Positions 26,986-36,708 of a stretch of 64,000 nt of DNA are shown here, one piece after another. This DNA comes from UBA6163 sp031411655 (lineage in GTDB: Bacteria; Planctomycetota; Planctomycetia; Pirellulales; Pirellulaceae), in the NCBI GenBank assembly GCA_031411655.1, contig JANOBM010000192.1:71640-135639 (forward strand), read 5' to 3'. The notes under the pieces are model-generated. The model was not told the DNA's origin. It did not search any database and saw only the letters and a list, made by a program, of their open reading frames with translations. Positions within the stretch are counted from its first letter, which is position 1. Each line of letters starts with the position of its first letter. A program made the translations under genes and the position numbers.

Positions 26986-29712
26986 CTAGGCCTTCTTTTT
27001 GGCAACGCCTTTTATTGCCTTCGTTGTTTTCTTGGTAACCGCCTTTTTCTTTGTCGTTTTCTTTACGGCCTTCTTTTTGGGCTCAGCGCTCTTGGATCCG
27101 CTCGCTTTTGCGGCTTTTTTTCGCGAGGCTTTCTTTGTCGACGGACCCCGAGCAGCACGCTCGGCGAGCAGGTCGAGCGCTGCTTCGAAGGTAAATCCGG
27201 CCGGGTCGACTGATTTCGGCAGCGATGCATTGGTGGTGCCGTCGGTGACGTAGGGACCAAATCGTCCTTCCAGTAGCTTCACGACAGCGCCAGTCACAGG
27301 GGATTCGGGGAAAACCTGAATCGGTTCCTTCGCCGCGGCTCGCCCTCGTGTCTTAGGTTGCTTTAGAAGCTCAATCGCCTCGTCCAACGTGACCTCAAGC
27401 GGGCTGACCCCATCGGGTAACGAACGCGTGTCGGTACCGCATTTGATGTACGGTCCATAGCGCCCGTCGTTTGCCTCGATCGCTTCCCCTGATTCTGGAT
27501 TGACACCGAGATTTCTCGGCAAACTGAATAGCTGGATCGCGGTATCGAGCGTTAAGGTCTCGGGCAGCATCCCTTTTAGTAGTGATCGATTCTTCTTTTC
27601 AGGGTCATCGTTGGCGCCGAGTTGCACATAAGGACCGAAGCGACCCACTTTAAGGAAAACCGGTTGGCCTGTTTCGGGGTGTTCCCCTAGTGGTTCATTT
27701 TGGCGATCGCCGGAAGCCAGTAGCTCCATCGCTGCGGAAAGCGTCATTTCATCAGGCGGCATTTCGTCGGGGACGCTGACCCGTCGCTCCCCCTGTTCGA
27801 TCGACGGACCAAATTTCCCAACGCGAACAAAAACCTCTTCGCGGTTTTCGCCCTCATCGGGTGTGCCGAGCGTAAACCTAGCCATTTCCAGCGGTTTGAT
27901 CGACGCGTTTTCAAGACGCGGCTTGAGCCCAATGACCTTCCCCTCGACGGAGTCATTGCCGAAATAAAAGTCTCGAAGGTACGTGGTTGCGACGGCCTCT
28001 TGGCGGCTGATGGAATCGAGGAAATCCTCCATTTGCGCCGTAAACTCATAGTCGACTAGCGACTCAAAGTGTTGTTCCATCACACGAATGACGAGAAATG
28101 CGGTCCAACTAGGAACGAGAGCGTTGCCCTTTTTGAAAACGTAATTTCTCGCCTGGATCGTTTCGATGATCGACGCGTAGGTGCTCGGCCTCCCGATCCC
28201 CTTTTCCTCTAACGCTCGCGTCAAAGAAGCTTCGCTATAACGTGCCGGTGGCTGAGTCGTGTGACTCTTTGAGTCAAGCTGCTTGCATGCCAGTGGATCG
28301 TTTTGCTTGACGTTGGGAAGCAGTGTCTCTTTGTCGGCAAGTTCGGCTTCGGGATCGTCGCTGCCTTCAACGTATGCCCGCAGAAAACCTTCAAACTCGA
28401 TGCTCGTGCCGCTGGCGGTAAACGTGGCGCCGCCACCCTCGATTGTGACCGTGATGCGACGCTTCTGCGCATCCGCCATTTGGCAGGCTACGGTTCTTTT
28501 CCAAATCATGTCAAACAATCGGAACTGATCGCCGTCCAATTCACCCCGAATGGCCGAGGGTAAGCGGAAGGGAGTCCCTGCCGGACGGATCGCTTCGTGG
28601 GCTTCCTGGGCGTTCTTGACCTTGCCAGCATAGGTGCGCACCTGAGGATGAAGAAACGATTCGCCATACTCGCTACGCACAAGGTTTCGCGCGGCATTGA
28701 TTGCCTCGGTACTCAACGTCGTGCTGTCCGTTCGCATGTACGTGATGTAGCCGTTTTCATACAGCCGCTGCGCGGTCTGCATGGTGCGTTTTGCAGTGAA
28801 ACCAAGCTTTCGGTTTGCCTCCTGCTGCAATGTGCTGGTCGTAAAAGGGGCCCGCGGACGTTCAACGAACGGCTTGACCTCGACGGAAACCACTCGAAAA
28901 GTCGCCGATCGGAGTTTGTTCGCAAGTGCGAGAGCGCCGGCCTCGTCCAATTGGAGCAAATCGGAGTTTTTGAGCTTGCCCGTTTTGTCGTCGAAATCTT
29001 TCCCGCTGGGTAACTTTCGGCCGTCAACCGATGAAAGCGAGGCGGGTAAACGCTCGCCGGCAGCGGTCGAGAAAATCCCTTCGAGATCCCAATAGGTGCC
29101 GCTACGGAACAAAATCCGCTCGCGTTCGCGTTGCACAATCAACCGGACGGCCACGCTTTGAACGCGTCCAGCGGACAATCCGCCACCGACGATTTTCCAG
29201 AGCAAAGCGGAGACGTCATACCCATAAAGTCGGTCCAAAATGCGGCGAGTTTCCTGCGCTTGGACCAGCCCAACGTCGATGTTTCGCGTTGATTTTAGGG
29301 CATTCTGAATGGCTTCTTTGGTGATTTCGTGAAATACCAGCCGATGAACAGGCACCTTGGGTTTCAAAAGTTCGTGCAAGTGCCAGCTGATCGCCTCGCC
29401 TTCCCGATCCTCGTCCGTCGCCAGATAAAGGTTGTCGGCGTCTTTAAGCGCTTGTTTTAACTTGGTGACCTGCTTTTTCTTGTCGTCGGGGACGATGTAG
29501 ATCGGCTGAAAATTGTCATCAACGTTGACCGCAAGGTATGCCCAGGGCTCCTTTTTGTATTGCTCGGGCATGTCGGCGCGGTTTCGGGGAAGGTCGCGGA
29601 CGTGCCCGATGCTGGCTTCTACCTGGAAATCTTTTCCAAGAATTTTAGCAATCGTCTTTGCTTTTGCTGGTGATTCGACAATCACCAGGCTTTTCCCGCT
29701 GGACTTTGCCAT
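26986..29712 (-). CDS. topA: DNA topoisomerase I with repeat-rich basic C-terminus
   Basis: The 908-residue type IA topoisomerase relaxes negative supercoils. The N-terminal TOPRIM domain starts LVIVESPAKAKTIAKILG with the acidic motif ATDEDREGEAISWHL. The active-site Tyr325 lies in GYITYMRTDSTTLS. After about residue 600 there are four or more RFGPY-type C-terminal repeats (KVGRFGPYVQLG, NDGRYGPYIKCG, LEGRFGPYVTDG), but no Cys4 zinc fingers. The last 50 residues are a Lys/Ala-rich tail like histone H1 (KKKAVKKTTKKKAV). The frame extends to 29766 but homology starts at MAKSSGKSLV. The tail probably contacts DNA. Confidence 0.96.
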   Translation of the reverse strand: MAKSSGKSLVIVESPAKAKTIAKILGKDFQVEASIGHVRDLPRNRADMPEQYKKEPWAYLAVNVDDNFQPIYIVPDDKKKQVTKLKQALKDADNLYLATDEDREGEAISWHLHELLKPKVPVHRLVFHEITKEAIQNALKSTRNIDVGLVQAQETRRILDRLYGYDVSALLWKIVGGGLSAGRVQSVAVRLIVQRERERILFRSGTYWDLEGIFSTAAGERLPASLSSVDGRKLPSGKDFDDKTGKLKNSDLLQLDEAGALALANKLRSATFRVVSVEVKPFVERPRAPFTTSTLQQEANRKLGFTAKRTMQTAQRLYENGYITYMRTDSTTLSTEAINAARNLVRSEYGESFLHPQVRTYAGKVKNAQEAHEAIRPAGTPFRLPSAIRGELDGDQFRLFDMIWKRTVACQMADAQKRRITVTIEGGGATFTASGTSIEFEGFLRAYVEGSDDPEAELADKETLLPNVKQNDPLACKQLDSKSHTTQPPARYSEASLTRALEEKGIGRPSTYASIIETIQARNYVFKKGNALVPSWTAFLVIRVMEQHFESLVDYEFTAQMEDFLDSISRQEAVATTYLRDFYFGNDSVEGKVIGLKPRLENASIKPLEMARFTLGTPDEGENREEVFVRVGKFGPSIEQGERRVSVPDEMPPDEMTLSAAMELLASGDRQNEPLGEHPETGQPVFLKVGRFGPYVQLGANDDPEKKNRSLLKGMLPETLTLDTAIQLFSLPRNLGVNPESGEAIEANDGRYGPYIKCGTDTRSLPDGVSPLEVTLDEAIELLKQPKTRGRAAAKEPIQVFPESPVTGAVVKLLEGRFGPYVTDGTTNASLPKSVDPAGFTFEAALDLLAERAARGPSTKKASRKKAAKASGSKSAEPKKKAVKKTTKKKAVTKKTTKAIKGVAKKKA

Positions 29713-30064
29713 AGAGCTATTGGTTACAGTAAAGGTGAAATTGCGATGGAAATAAAAATCGAGCAACGACCGAGCGTCGCAAGGCTAGGCGAATTGTGCA
29801 ACACGGGGAATGTAGAGTATCGATCGGCGGCCGTTGAAAGTAACGGAATCGGGTTTCTGACCGGTAAGTCACGTCAATCCGCCTTGACCCTCTGTTTTGC
29901 TCGGCGTTAGTCTTTTGGGTTCGGCCGCGCAGCATTCGCTCAAGAGCGTTGGAAGCATTTGCCCTCTTGTCAAGTCTGTTTCGTAGCGACGACACTATCC
30001 GATGCCCTGAAATCCGTGTTTTCGGCGATTTTTCTTTCACCCTTTTCAACCCGACTGGATCGAA

Positions 30065-32527
30065 ATGAGCAGCAGCCCCTTCGAGCTGTTTCGCCGCAAT
30101 CTAAAGCCAATGATGGTTTTTTTGACACTGCTGGCGCTCCTGTCATTTGTGGTTTTGCCGTCTGTTGCGATGTATCAGCAACAAAAAATCGGCTATGGGG
30201 CCGCCGAAAGCAAGTTGGCCACCTACCAGGGCGTGGATTTTGATTTCACCAAAGTCAATTTCTTTACCCGTAATCATTTTGCGACCACGCAGTTTCTCAA
30301 CGATCTGGCCGAAACGACGATTGCACGCGGCGGCGTGCCGAAAGTTGCGGATTTCCAGTACGACACCCAGCAGAAGATGATTCGCTCGCTTGGAATCAAT
30401 TCGAACCCGAGCGACGAGGCTAGCGTTCGAACGATGATGTTCGCCAACGAAGCGAAAAAGATTGGGTTGGATCTAGACGATACGGCTATTCGAAACTGGT
30501 TGACCCTTTACACCGACGGAAGACTGAGCGATGCGGAAATCAACGGCGTCTTAGCAACCTCGTCACGCAATCAGATAGGCCAAGTCCAGCTTTACGAGCA
30601 ACTTCGAACACAATTGCTTGCCCAGGCCTATCAGCGACAAGTTATGGGTGGCATCACTGCGAGCGGAATGCCCATCGTTCCCCCAGCGCAACAGTGGGAG
30701 CTTTTCCTACGACTTAACCGACGAGCCGTCGCGGATGCTTATGCAGTGAACGTTGCTGACTTCATTAGCAAGACATCGGAAAAGCCTTCGGAGAAGCAGA
30801 TCCTCGACACCTATGAAGATGGCAAGTCGCGATACCCTGACGATCAGTCCGCAAAGCCAGCTTTTCGTCGTCCTTACACGGCCAGTATCGAATATGTCGC
30901 CGGCAACTTGAACGATTTTGTTGATCGCGAAAAAGCAACGTTGACTGAAGAACAACTCCGCGCCGAGTACCAGAAACGCCTCGAAGGCGGTGACTTCAAG
31001 TTGCCCGAAACGCCAGCTGCGGATACCCCTGCGGCGGTTGCACCCACCGAAGGCGCGACACCACCGGTGACATCGGGCCCAACGACGCCTGCCCCCACCG
31101 AAAACCCCGCAGTCTCTGAAGAGCCGATGGAGCCTGCAGCCGAAGAACAAACCGCTGCGCCGCAATCGCCTGCCCTAGACGCACCAGCAACCGAAGCACC
31201 AGCAACCGAAGCACCAGCGGCCGAGACACCGGCGCCGGAATCGCCTCCCGCATCGGGTTCGAGTGAGCGCCGTCGCGACCAGGCCGTTCGACTTGTAACG
31301 ATGCAACAAGGTGATGAACCGGTCGGCAGCGAGCCTGCTGTCGACGCGACGAAGAACGACGCAACCGAGACTCCCGCCGCCGCTGCCGAAGCTCCCCCTG
31401 CTGCAGCCGAAACTCCCGCCGCCGATGCCGCCACTCAGGATGCCCCGGCCGATACGGAGACGAAAACGGACACACCGGCAGCCGTAGCCGAAACGGCTGC
31501 TGATGCACCGGGTGCAACGACCGAAGAAATGAAATCGACTCCGGAAAATCCGGTAGCTCCAGAGCCGCCCAAGGTTGAGGAGCCCAAGGTCGAACCTTTC
31601 GAAAAGGTCCGGGACGATATCGCTAGGTCGCTGGCGGAGCCGCCTGCACTTGCCAAGTTGGACGCCGCTGTCACTGAAGTGGACAAAGTCATGCGGAGCT
31701 ATTTCAATGCGGTCGCAATCGCTGGCAAGGACGCAAGCAAGAAACCAAAGGCACCGGATTTAAAGGCGTTGGCCGAGAAGTTGGGGATGAAGCATGTCAG
31801 TAAAGGCGCGTTGGATGCACGTGAGATCCAAGACGATCCAGTCTCGTTGTCGTTTGGTGTCGGTACCGGTATGCAACGTGGTGAGTCGCTAACGCAGATG
31901 CTGTACGTGGCCCGCACTCCGTTATTTACGCCTGTGCGAACGGTCGATGACCAGGCACAAATCTCGTATATCTCATGGAAAACAGAAGAAAAGAAAGCCT
32001 ACATTCCCGAGCTCAAAGAAGCGCGAGATGAGGTTGTCACTGCGATCCGGACCGCTGAGGCGCGAAAGCTGGCAGATGCGGAAGCGAAACGGCTGGCAAA
32101 AGAGTTCGCTTCGTCCGACAAGCCGATCCGAGAACTCATTCCGGCTGAGCGTTCGAGCATGTACTTTGAATCATTGGGGCCGTTTTCTTGGATGACCTCT
32201 TTTGGTTTCAACATGCGCGCCTTCATGGGGAATGTGCCGGAGCTGGACCGTGTTGGCGAAGCTTTCATGCGTCAGGTGTTCACAAGCGAGCGTGGGCAAT
32301 GGGGTGTCGCTGCCAACATGCCTGAAACTGTGTATTACGTTGTCCGCCCCACTGAATTCTCTCCTTCAACGGATGAGCTTCACCAGCGTTTCACGCAGTT
32401 GACTCAGCGAATGCAAACGACGTCTTTGGCCGTCGAAGAAGCGATCAAGATTCGGGATGGACACTACGAATCGCTCGACAAGAAAGTGGGCTTTGAGTGG
32501 AATGAAGAAGCACTCAATCGCGACTGA
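30065..32527 (+). CDS. membrane-anchored PpiD/SurA-like chaperone-like protein with Ala/Pro/Glu-rich insert
   Basis: The 820-residue protein has one N-terminal transmembrane helix (about 16-38) and a large periplasmic part. Residues 60-300 resemble the SurA/PpiD N-terminal chaperone fold. A low-complexity Ala/Pro/Glu/Thr region (about 318-510) includes a repeat of ATEAP units. The C-terminal region (about 515-800) is alpha-helical and could contain a diverged parvulin-like domain, but I see no clear PPIase motif. Similar single-anchor proteins are common in planctomycetes. The low-complexity part is probably a flexible spacer. Role is inferred as envelope protein folding. Confidence 0.6.
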   Translation: MSSSPFELFRRNLKPMMVFLTLLALLSFVVLPSVAMYQQQKIGYGAAESKLATYQGVDFDFTKVNFFTRNHFATTQFLNDLAETTIARGGVPKVADFQYDTQQKMIRSLGINSNPSDEASVRTMMFANEAKKIGLDLDDTAIRNWLTLYTDGRLSDAEINGVLATSSRNQIGQVQLYEQLRTQLLAQAYQRQVMGGITASGMPIVPPAQQWELFLRLNRRAVADAYAVNVADFISKTSEKPSEKQILDTYEDGKSRYPDDQSAKPAFRRPYTASIEYVAGNLNDFVDREKATLTEEQLRAEYQKRLEGGDFKLPETPAADTPAAVAPTEGATPPVTSGPTTPAPTENPAVSEEPMEPAAEEQTAAPQSPALDAPATEAPATEAPAAETPAPESPPASGSSERRRDQAVRLVTMQQGDEPVGSEPAVDATKNDATETPAAAAEAPPAAAETPAADAATQDAPADTETKTDTPAAVAETAADAPGATTEEMKSTPENPVAPEPPKVEEPKVEPFEKVRDDIARSLAEPPALAKLDAAVTEVDKVMRSYFNAVAIAGKDASKKPKAPDLKALAEKLGMKHVSKGALDAREIQDDPVSLSFGVGTGMQRGESLTQMLYVARTPLFTPVRTVDDQAQISYISWKTEEKKAYIPELKEARDEVVTAIRTAEARKLADAEAKRLAKEFASSDKPIRELIPAERSSMYFESLGPFSWMTSFGFNMRAFMGNVPELDRVGEAFMRQVFTSERGQWGVAANMPETVYYVVRPTEFSPSTDELHQRFTQLTQRMQTTSLAVEEAIKIRDGHYESLDKKVGFEWNEEALNRD

Positions 32528-32663
32528 TGGGCTTGGCCGACGCAATCGGTCAGACTCTTGCGCAATAAGGCCACGCCAATCGAGTGCTTCGACCAATCTC
32601 AATATTAGGGTTGGCGGGGCCGCGAACGACGAACCTCCAGTCCGTCGTTGACGATGTTTGCCA

Positions 32664-32680
32664 ACGGACTAGAAGTCCGT
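32664..32680. repeat. palindromic REP-like element between convergent genes
   Basis: ACGGACT and AGTCCGT form perfect 7-bp arms with a 3-base loop. A related half-site (CCAGTCCGTCG) lies 28 bases upstream at 32637-32647. The element sits between the convergent PpiD-like and tilS genes and could act as a bidirectional terminator or a dispersed REP sequence. There is no T-run. Confidence 0.55.
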
Positions 32681-32716
32681 CGTACCCTTAAATGAAAGGT
32701 TGACGAAGCACTCGTT

Positions 32717-33742
32717 TCACTCGGTTGCAACCGGGTGACTGAGTGAGTTCCTGATCAGTGTCACTTCGGCTTTTTCGACTTGGCATTGAATGTCACCGGG
32801 AAGCGTGAACGAGCGATTGGAAGCCAACGTGACCGCTGCGAGCGTTTGATGAATGTGGTTGGCTGTCATTCCCTGACGCGGCCAATCAAGTCGTCTCCAA
32901 AGCAATCGAATCGCCGCTGAAAAAATGGCGGGATCGACAACGCCTCTTGCCATTGTGATGGATCCTCGTCCGATCTTGGTGTTCTCGTCCATCCATTTTG
33001 CTGCGTCGTTATCGATCTTGCTGCAATACTCCGATTGGCTTTTGACCAACCGCAGAATCGCATCATCAATGTGCGGGTATCGCTCGCGAATCATCGGCAG
33101 CAAAGCGGATCGCAACCAATTGCGTTGATACCGTGGGTCCCCATTGCTGACATCTTCTCTCCAGGGTTGACCGATCTCCCGCAGGCCCTCGCGAAGCAGG
33201 TCACGCCGAATCTTTAACAGTGGCCGCCGCAATACAAGGTCGCTGCTGAGCGAGCGATGCGATGGGATCCCGGTCAATCCCGTCGGCCCTGTGCCACGGA
33301 AAAGATGGTGCAGTACCGTTTCCACGTTGTCATCAGCCGTATGTGCAACCAGAACGCAGCGTGCGCCCTCTCGTTCGGCGGTCTGACTTAGGAACCCGTA
33401 CCGGATGGTTCGCAATGATTCCTCACCCATTTCTAAACGGAGCGAATCGGTTTTCTTTGCGGTTTCCGTGCAAAACCTGACCCCCAGCGATTCAGAAAGC
33501 GAATCGATGAACTTTTGATCAGTATCCGATTCTTCCCCCCGCAACCCGTGATTGAAATGGGCGACTACGAGGTTGTTCGCACTGGAAGCAGAGACCCGCG
33601 ACCAAAGATCGTGAACCAACCGCAAAAGTGCGACGCTGTCGGCCCCGCCGCTAACCGCGAGCACCAGCCTCAGTCCGGAAAACCGCTCCGGCGGCAAGGT
33701 ATGGGAGAGCGAATCCAGAAGCTGGGGCCAGATCGGCATCAC
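32717..33742 (-). CDS. tilS: tRNA(Ile)-lysidine synthase
   Basis: The 341-residue PP-loop ATPase converts C34 of tRNA-Ile(CAU) to lysidine, switching it from Met to Ile decoding. The PP-loop LAVSGGADSVAL lies at about residues 28-39, with VVAHFNHGLRGEESD and VAHTADDNVETVL also characteristic. The TilS C-terminal extension is short. The enzyme is essential wherever AUA is read with tRNA-Ile(CAU). The same window holds an intron-containing tRNA gene with a CAU anticodon (55528-55848), a likely substrate. Confidence 0.93.
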   Translation of the reverse strand: MMPIWPQLLDSLSHTLPPERFSGLRLVLAVSGGADSVALLRLVHDLWSRVSASSANNLVVAHFNHGLRGEESDTDQKFIDSLSESLGVRFCTETAKKTDSLRLEMGEESLRTIRYGFLSQTAEREGARCVLVAHTADDNVETVLHHLFRGTGPTGLTGIPSHRSLSSDLVLRRPLLKIRRDLLREGLREIGQPWREDVSNGDPRYQRNWLRSALLPMIRERYPHIDDAILRLVKSQSEYCSKIDNDAAKWMDENTKIGRGSITMARGVVDPAIFSAAIRLLWRRLDWPRQGMTANHIHQTLAAVTLASNRSFTLPGDIQCQVEKAEVTLIRNSLSHPVATE

Positions 33743-34213
33743 GTTGTATCGTACAAGAAGGGGGTGTGATAAACTACGGTGACGGTGTCGGCTCGCGTCA
33801 CTTCTTGTGATGCTAGCTACTTTTAGTCACCGTAACCCATTTCACTGTAACGCAACTTTCGCAACTGGGCTATTTATCGCTTTCGCCTTCCGAATCGCTC
33901 CTCGGCGATCGGTTTTGCGGCAGGGATAGTTGCCGAGGTTATGTCCGATTCCTGTCCGCTACCATCCCGTTTCTTTCACAGTCCTCACCAACAACCTTTC
34001 TCAGCTTATCGCTTCAGCAAATGTTTACCGTGTGGATTCTTATTTTTTTGCTCGCAGGCCAGTTCATGTCGGGCCGACAACGGTTCGCTCATGTGATTGG
34101 GAGATGCGGGTTTTTATTCCTGGGTTGGTGTCGTTGCCGTTTCGGTAACGAGGTGGCTGTAACGATTGGTCTTGGCGAAGGGTTCGCGCCTACTTTTTCG
34201 CGAAAGATCACTG
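33743..34213. other. divergent intergenic region tilS / rny
   Basis: About 470 bases separate the divergent tilS and rny starts. Two short open frames (33930-34148, 34021-34290) were rejected because they lack conserved-looking sequence and one runs into rny. Both promoters must be here. I see no strong repeat. Confidence 0.45.
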
Positions 34214-35776
34214 ATGACAACGCCACTCTGGATTTTGACAGTTTTGATTGTCGCCGGGTTATCGGCAGGCATTACCTACTTAGCCTTTAGGCAGCGAGAG
34301 CGGCGTGGTTTCGTCGCGGCGCAATCCGAAGCCGAACGAATTCGTCAACAATCTCGGACCGAAGCGGAAGCGGAACGTTCGCGGATTTTGATCGAGGCTC
34401 GTGAGCAAGCGCTTGTACTAAAAGCAGATGCGGACCAGGAAGTTGCGACGACACGTAAGCAACAGTTGGCTCGTGAGCAAAAACTTGATCGACGAGACGA
34501 ATCGATTTTGCAGCAAGAAGAGACGCTGCAAAAGCAGCGGCGTGGCCTTGAAGCGACGCAGACTAGACTCGCGGCCCAATTAAAACAGATCCACGCCAAA
34601 CAGGCAGAAGTGGATTCTGTTCTTGGTCATCAACGCGAAGCGTTGGAGCGGGTCAGCGGGCTCTCGCGAGAGGCTGCCGGCAAGCAGCTGCTCGATTCGA
34701 TGCAAAGAGAGCTCGACGGGGAACTTGGCGCGCTGATTCTCCGACACGAACGGCGAATCGCCGAAACGGTCGATGCAAAAAGTCGTGAGATGTTGTTGAC
34801 CGCCATTCAGCGATACGCCTCTGCCCATACCGCCGACTCCACCACCAGCACCGTCGATATTCCCAATGATGACATGAAGGGACGTATCATCGGACGAGAA
34901 GGGAGAAACGTGCGTGCTTTTGAAAAGGCAACCGGCGTGGATGTGATCATTGACGATACGCCGGGCGTTGTCATTGTGAGTGGCTTTGATCCCGTTCGGC
35001 GCGAGATCGCGAGAATATCGCTCGATAAATTGATTGACGATGGTCGTATCCATCCTTCGCGTATCGAAGAAGTGGTTGCAGAAACGACGACCGAAATCGA
35101 TGCATTGATACTGAGAAAGGGACGTGAAGCGGCTGAAGAGACAAACGTTCAAGGCGTATCGGACAAAATTCTGCATATGCTCGGTCGTCTGCACTTTCGA
35201 ACCAGCTACAGCCAAAATGTGCTGCGACACAGCATTGAAGTTTCTTTCCTCTCAGGCTTGCTTGCTGAGATGCTTGGAATGGATGCAGATCTGGCGCGTC
35301 GGGCCGGTCTACTGCATGATATTGGTAAGGCTGCGGATCATGAACTTGAAGGTGGGCACCCCAAGATCGGTGCGGATTTGCTGCGGCGAAATAACGAGGC
35401 CCCTGAAGTCGTTCACGCGGCGCTGGGGCACCACGACCAAATCATCACTGAGTATCCATACACGATGCTGGTCGCCACAGGCGATGCTTGCAGCGCAAGC
35501 CGCCCCGGCGCTCGTCGTGAGTCGCTCGAACGTTACATCAAGCGAATGGAAGAGCTTGAATTGATTGCTAAGCGGTTCGAAGGGGTGCAGCAAGCTTTCG
35601 CGATTCAAGCCGGGCGTGAGCTGCGAGTGATTATCAACGCGGATCGGGCAGACGATAAAAAAGCGGCCAAAGTTTGCCGTGAGATTGCCAAAGCCTTTGA
35701 GCAGGAGCTGACCTATCCAGGCGAGATCAAGGTCACGGTGGTGAGAGAGACAAGGTTCGTGGAAATCGCCAAGTAA
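34214..35776 (+). CDS. rny: ribonuclease Y
   Basis: The 520-residue endoribonuclease initiates mRNA decay at the membrane. Its layout is one N-terminal transmembrane helix (MTTPLWILTVLIVAG), a long coiled coil (about 35-190), a KH domain with GRIIGREGRNVRAFEKATG at about 222, and an HD domain with the metal motif HDIGK (His368). The length matches the family. The in-frame ATG at 34166 would put polar residues before the membrane helix, so 34214 is preferred. An AT-rich hairpin overlaps the stop codon (35771-35790) and is probably its terminator. Confidence 0.95.
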   Translation: MTTPLWILTVLIVAGLSAGITYLAFRQRERRGFVAAQSEAERIRQQSRTEAEAERSRILIEAREQALVLKADADQEVATTRKQQLAREQKLDRRDESILQQEETLQKQRRGLEATQTRLAAQLKQIHAKQAEVDSVLGHQREALERVSGLSREAAGKQLLDSMQRELDGELGALILRHERRIAETVDAKSREMLLTAIQRYASAHTADSTTSTVDIPNDDMKGRIIGREGRNVRAFEKATGVDVIIDDTPGVVIVSGFDPVRREIARISLDKLIDDGRIHPSRIEEVVAETTTEIDALILRKGREAAEETNVQGVSDKILHMLGRLHFRTSYSQNVLRHSIEVSFLSGLLAEMLGMDADLARRAGLLHDIGKAADHELEGGHPKIGADLLRRNNEAPEVVHAALGHHDQIITEYPYTMLVATGDACSASRPGARRESLERYIKRMEELELIAKRFEGVQQAFAIQAGRELRVIINADRADDKKAAKVCREIAKAFEQELTYPGEIKVTVVRETRFVEIAK

Positions 35777-35793
35777 AATATTATTTACTTTTT
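35771..35793 (+). terminator. AT-rich hairpin with T-run after rny
   Basis: AAGTAAA and TTTACTT pair perfectly over 7 bp around a 6-base loop, followed by TTT. The stem includes the rny stop codon. The stem is AT-rich, so its strength is modest. Confidence 0.55.
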
Positions 35794-35959
35794 AGAATGT
35801 GGCACTCAAGTTGAACACTCTGTTGACCGATAAGCCATTCGTGCACGAAGCATTCTCCTAATTTGGCTTCAAGGACGAAGCTGGCCCCATCCGGGTTGGC
35901 TTTGCGCACGTGAGCGCAACAGCAGGCTTGGATAAGTACCAGCCCGTGATGTGAACGCC

Positions 35960-36595
35960 ATGCGAACCTTGACTCTTGCCGTCGGAATTGTCTCTTTCGG
36001 CACAATCGCTGCTCTTCCCTTTCGTCGAGCCGCAACTTCCCACCATCCTGCCACTGCGACTTTAAATGCCAGCGGCCTCGGCGAGAATCCATCGCTGGTG
36101 ACTGGGCCGCTTGAAGGCCAAATGGAGTCCGATTCTTTTGGCGGAGTAGTGCCGTGGCCCGATCGCCGCGGCATCGATGCGTCGATCGCTTGGCAGCCAC
36201 GGCCGATGATACTCGATTCGTCACCCGTTTCCTTTGAAATGCCGACGATGCCGGACACCTTTCCTGACGAAGCCTTGGAGGTTCCCATGCCGGCGCCGCT
36301 TCGTGATCGCTATGAGGCTACGTTGGAGGTTCGCCGAGACTTTTCACCCCCACAAGCCCCACTCGGTGTCGCTACGACGGCTCCCGCTTCTACGCCACCT
36401 ATGACGGCGGCGGGACCTTCCGCTGAATCGCTGATCCGAGACCGCTTCGTCTTCACTCCACCCCCATCGCTCCCAGATCCGCCTCGTCCGTCTACCTTTC
36501 AGCCTGCTTCCCTGGGCCTTGGTGAATCGCCTGAACTTCCTTCAACGCAGGATTCCTCGGAGAATCGTCAGCGACTGTACATTCGCGAACCGTAA
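35960..36595 (+). CDS. exported proline-rich protein of unknown function
   Basis: The protein of about 211 residues has an N-terminal signal-like segment (MRTLTLAVGIVSFGTIAALPFRR) and a body rich in Pro, Ser and Thr with no recognised domain. Many planctomycete exported proteins carry an ALPFRR-like end to the first hydrophobic segment. ATG 35960 is chosen over GTG 35951. Antisense open frames across this region (35781-36288, minus) look like shadows because their composition is less protein-like. It could be an envelope or surface protein; no function is inferred. Confidence 0.5.
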   Translation: MRTLTLAVGIVSFGTIAALPFRRAATSHHPATATLNASGLGENPSLVTGPLEGQMESDSFGGVVPWPDRRGIDASIAWQPRPMILDSSPVSFEMPTMPDTFPDEALEVPMPAPLRDRYEATLEVRRDFSPPQAPLGVATTAPASTPPMTAAGPSAESLIRDRFVFTPPPSLPDPPRPSTFQPASLGLGESPELPSTQDSSENRQRLYIREP

Positions 36596-36708
36596 CAGCC
36601 ACGACCGTGTGATTTCGTTCCGTTGTGGCCACCAGTCATCTTGAAGGGCAGCAAATCGAACGAAGATGGAGTCATCGTTTGACGGGTCTTTCCTAGGCAA
36701 GTAGCTTG

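Noticed and set aside
30874..31517. Ala/Ser/Gly-rich minus-strand frames of up to 186 codons
   Set aside because: They are the complement of the Ala/Pro-rich coding region of the PpiD-like gene.
33930..34290. Two short open frames between tilS and rny
   Set aside because: No conserved-looking sequence, weak starts, and one overlaps the start of rny in another frame.
35781..36288. Minus-strand frames of 139 and 147 codons
   Set aside because: They are antisense to the exported proline-rich protein, which has a signal-like start; the minus frames have no such feature.
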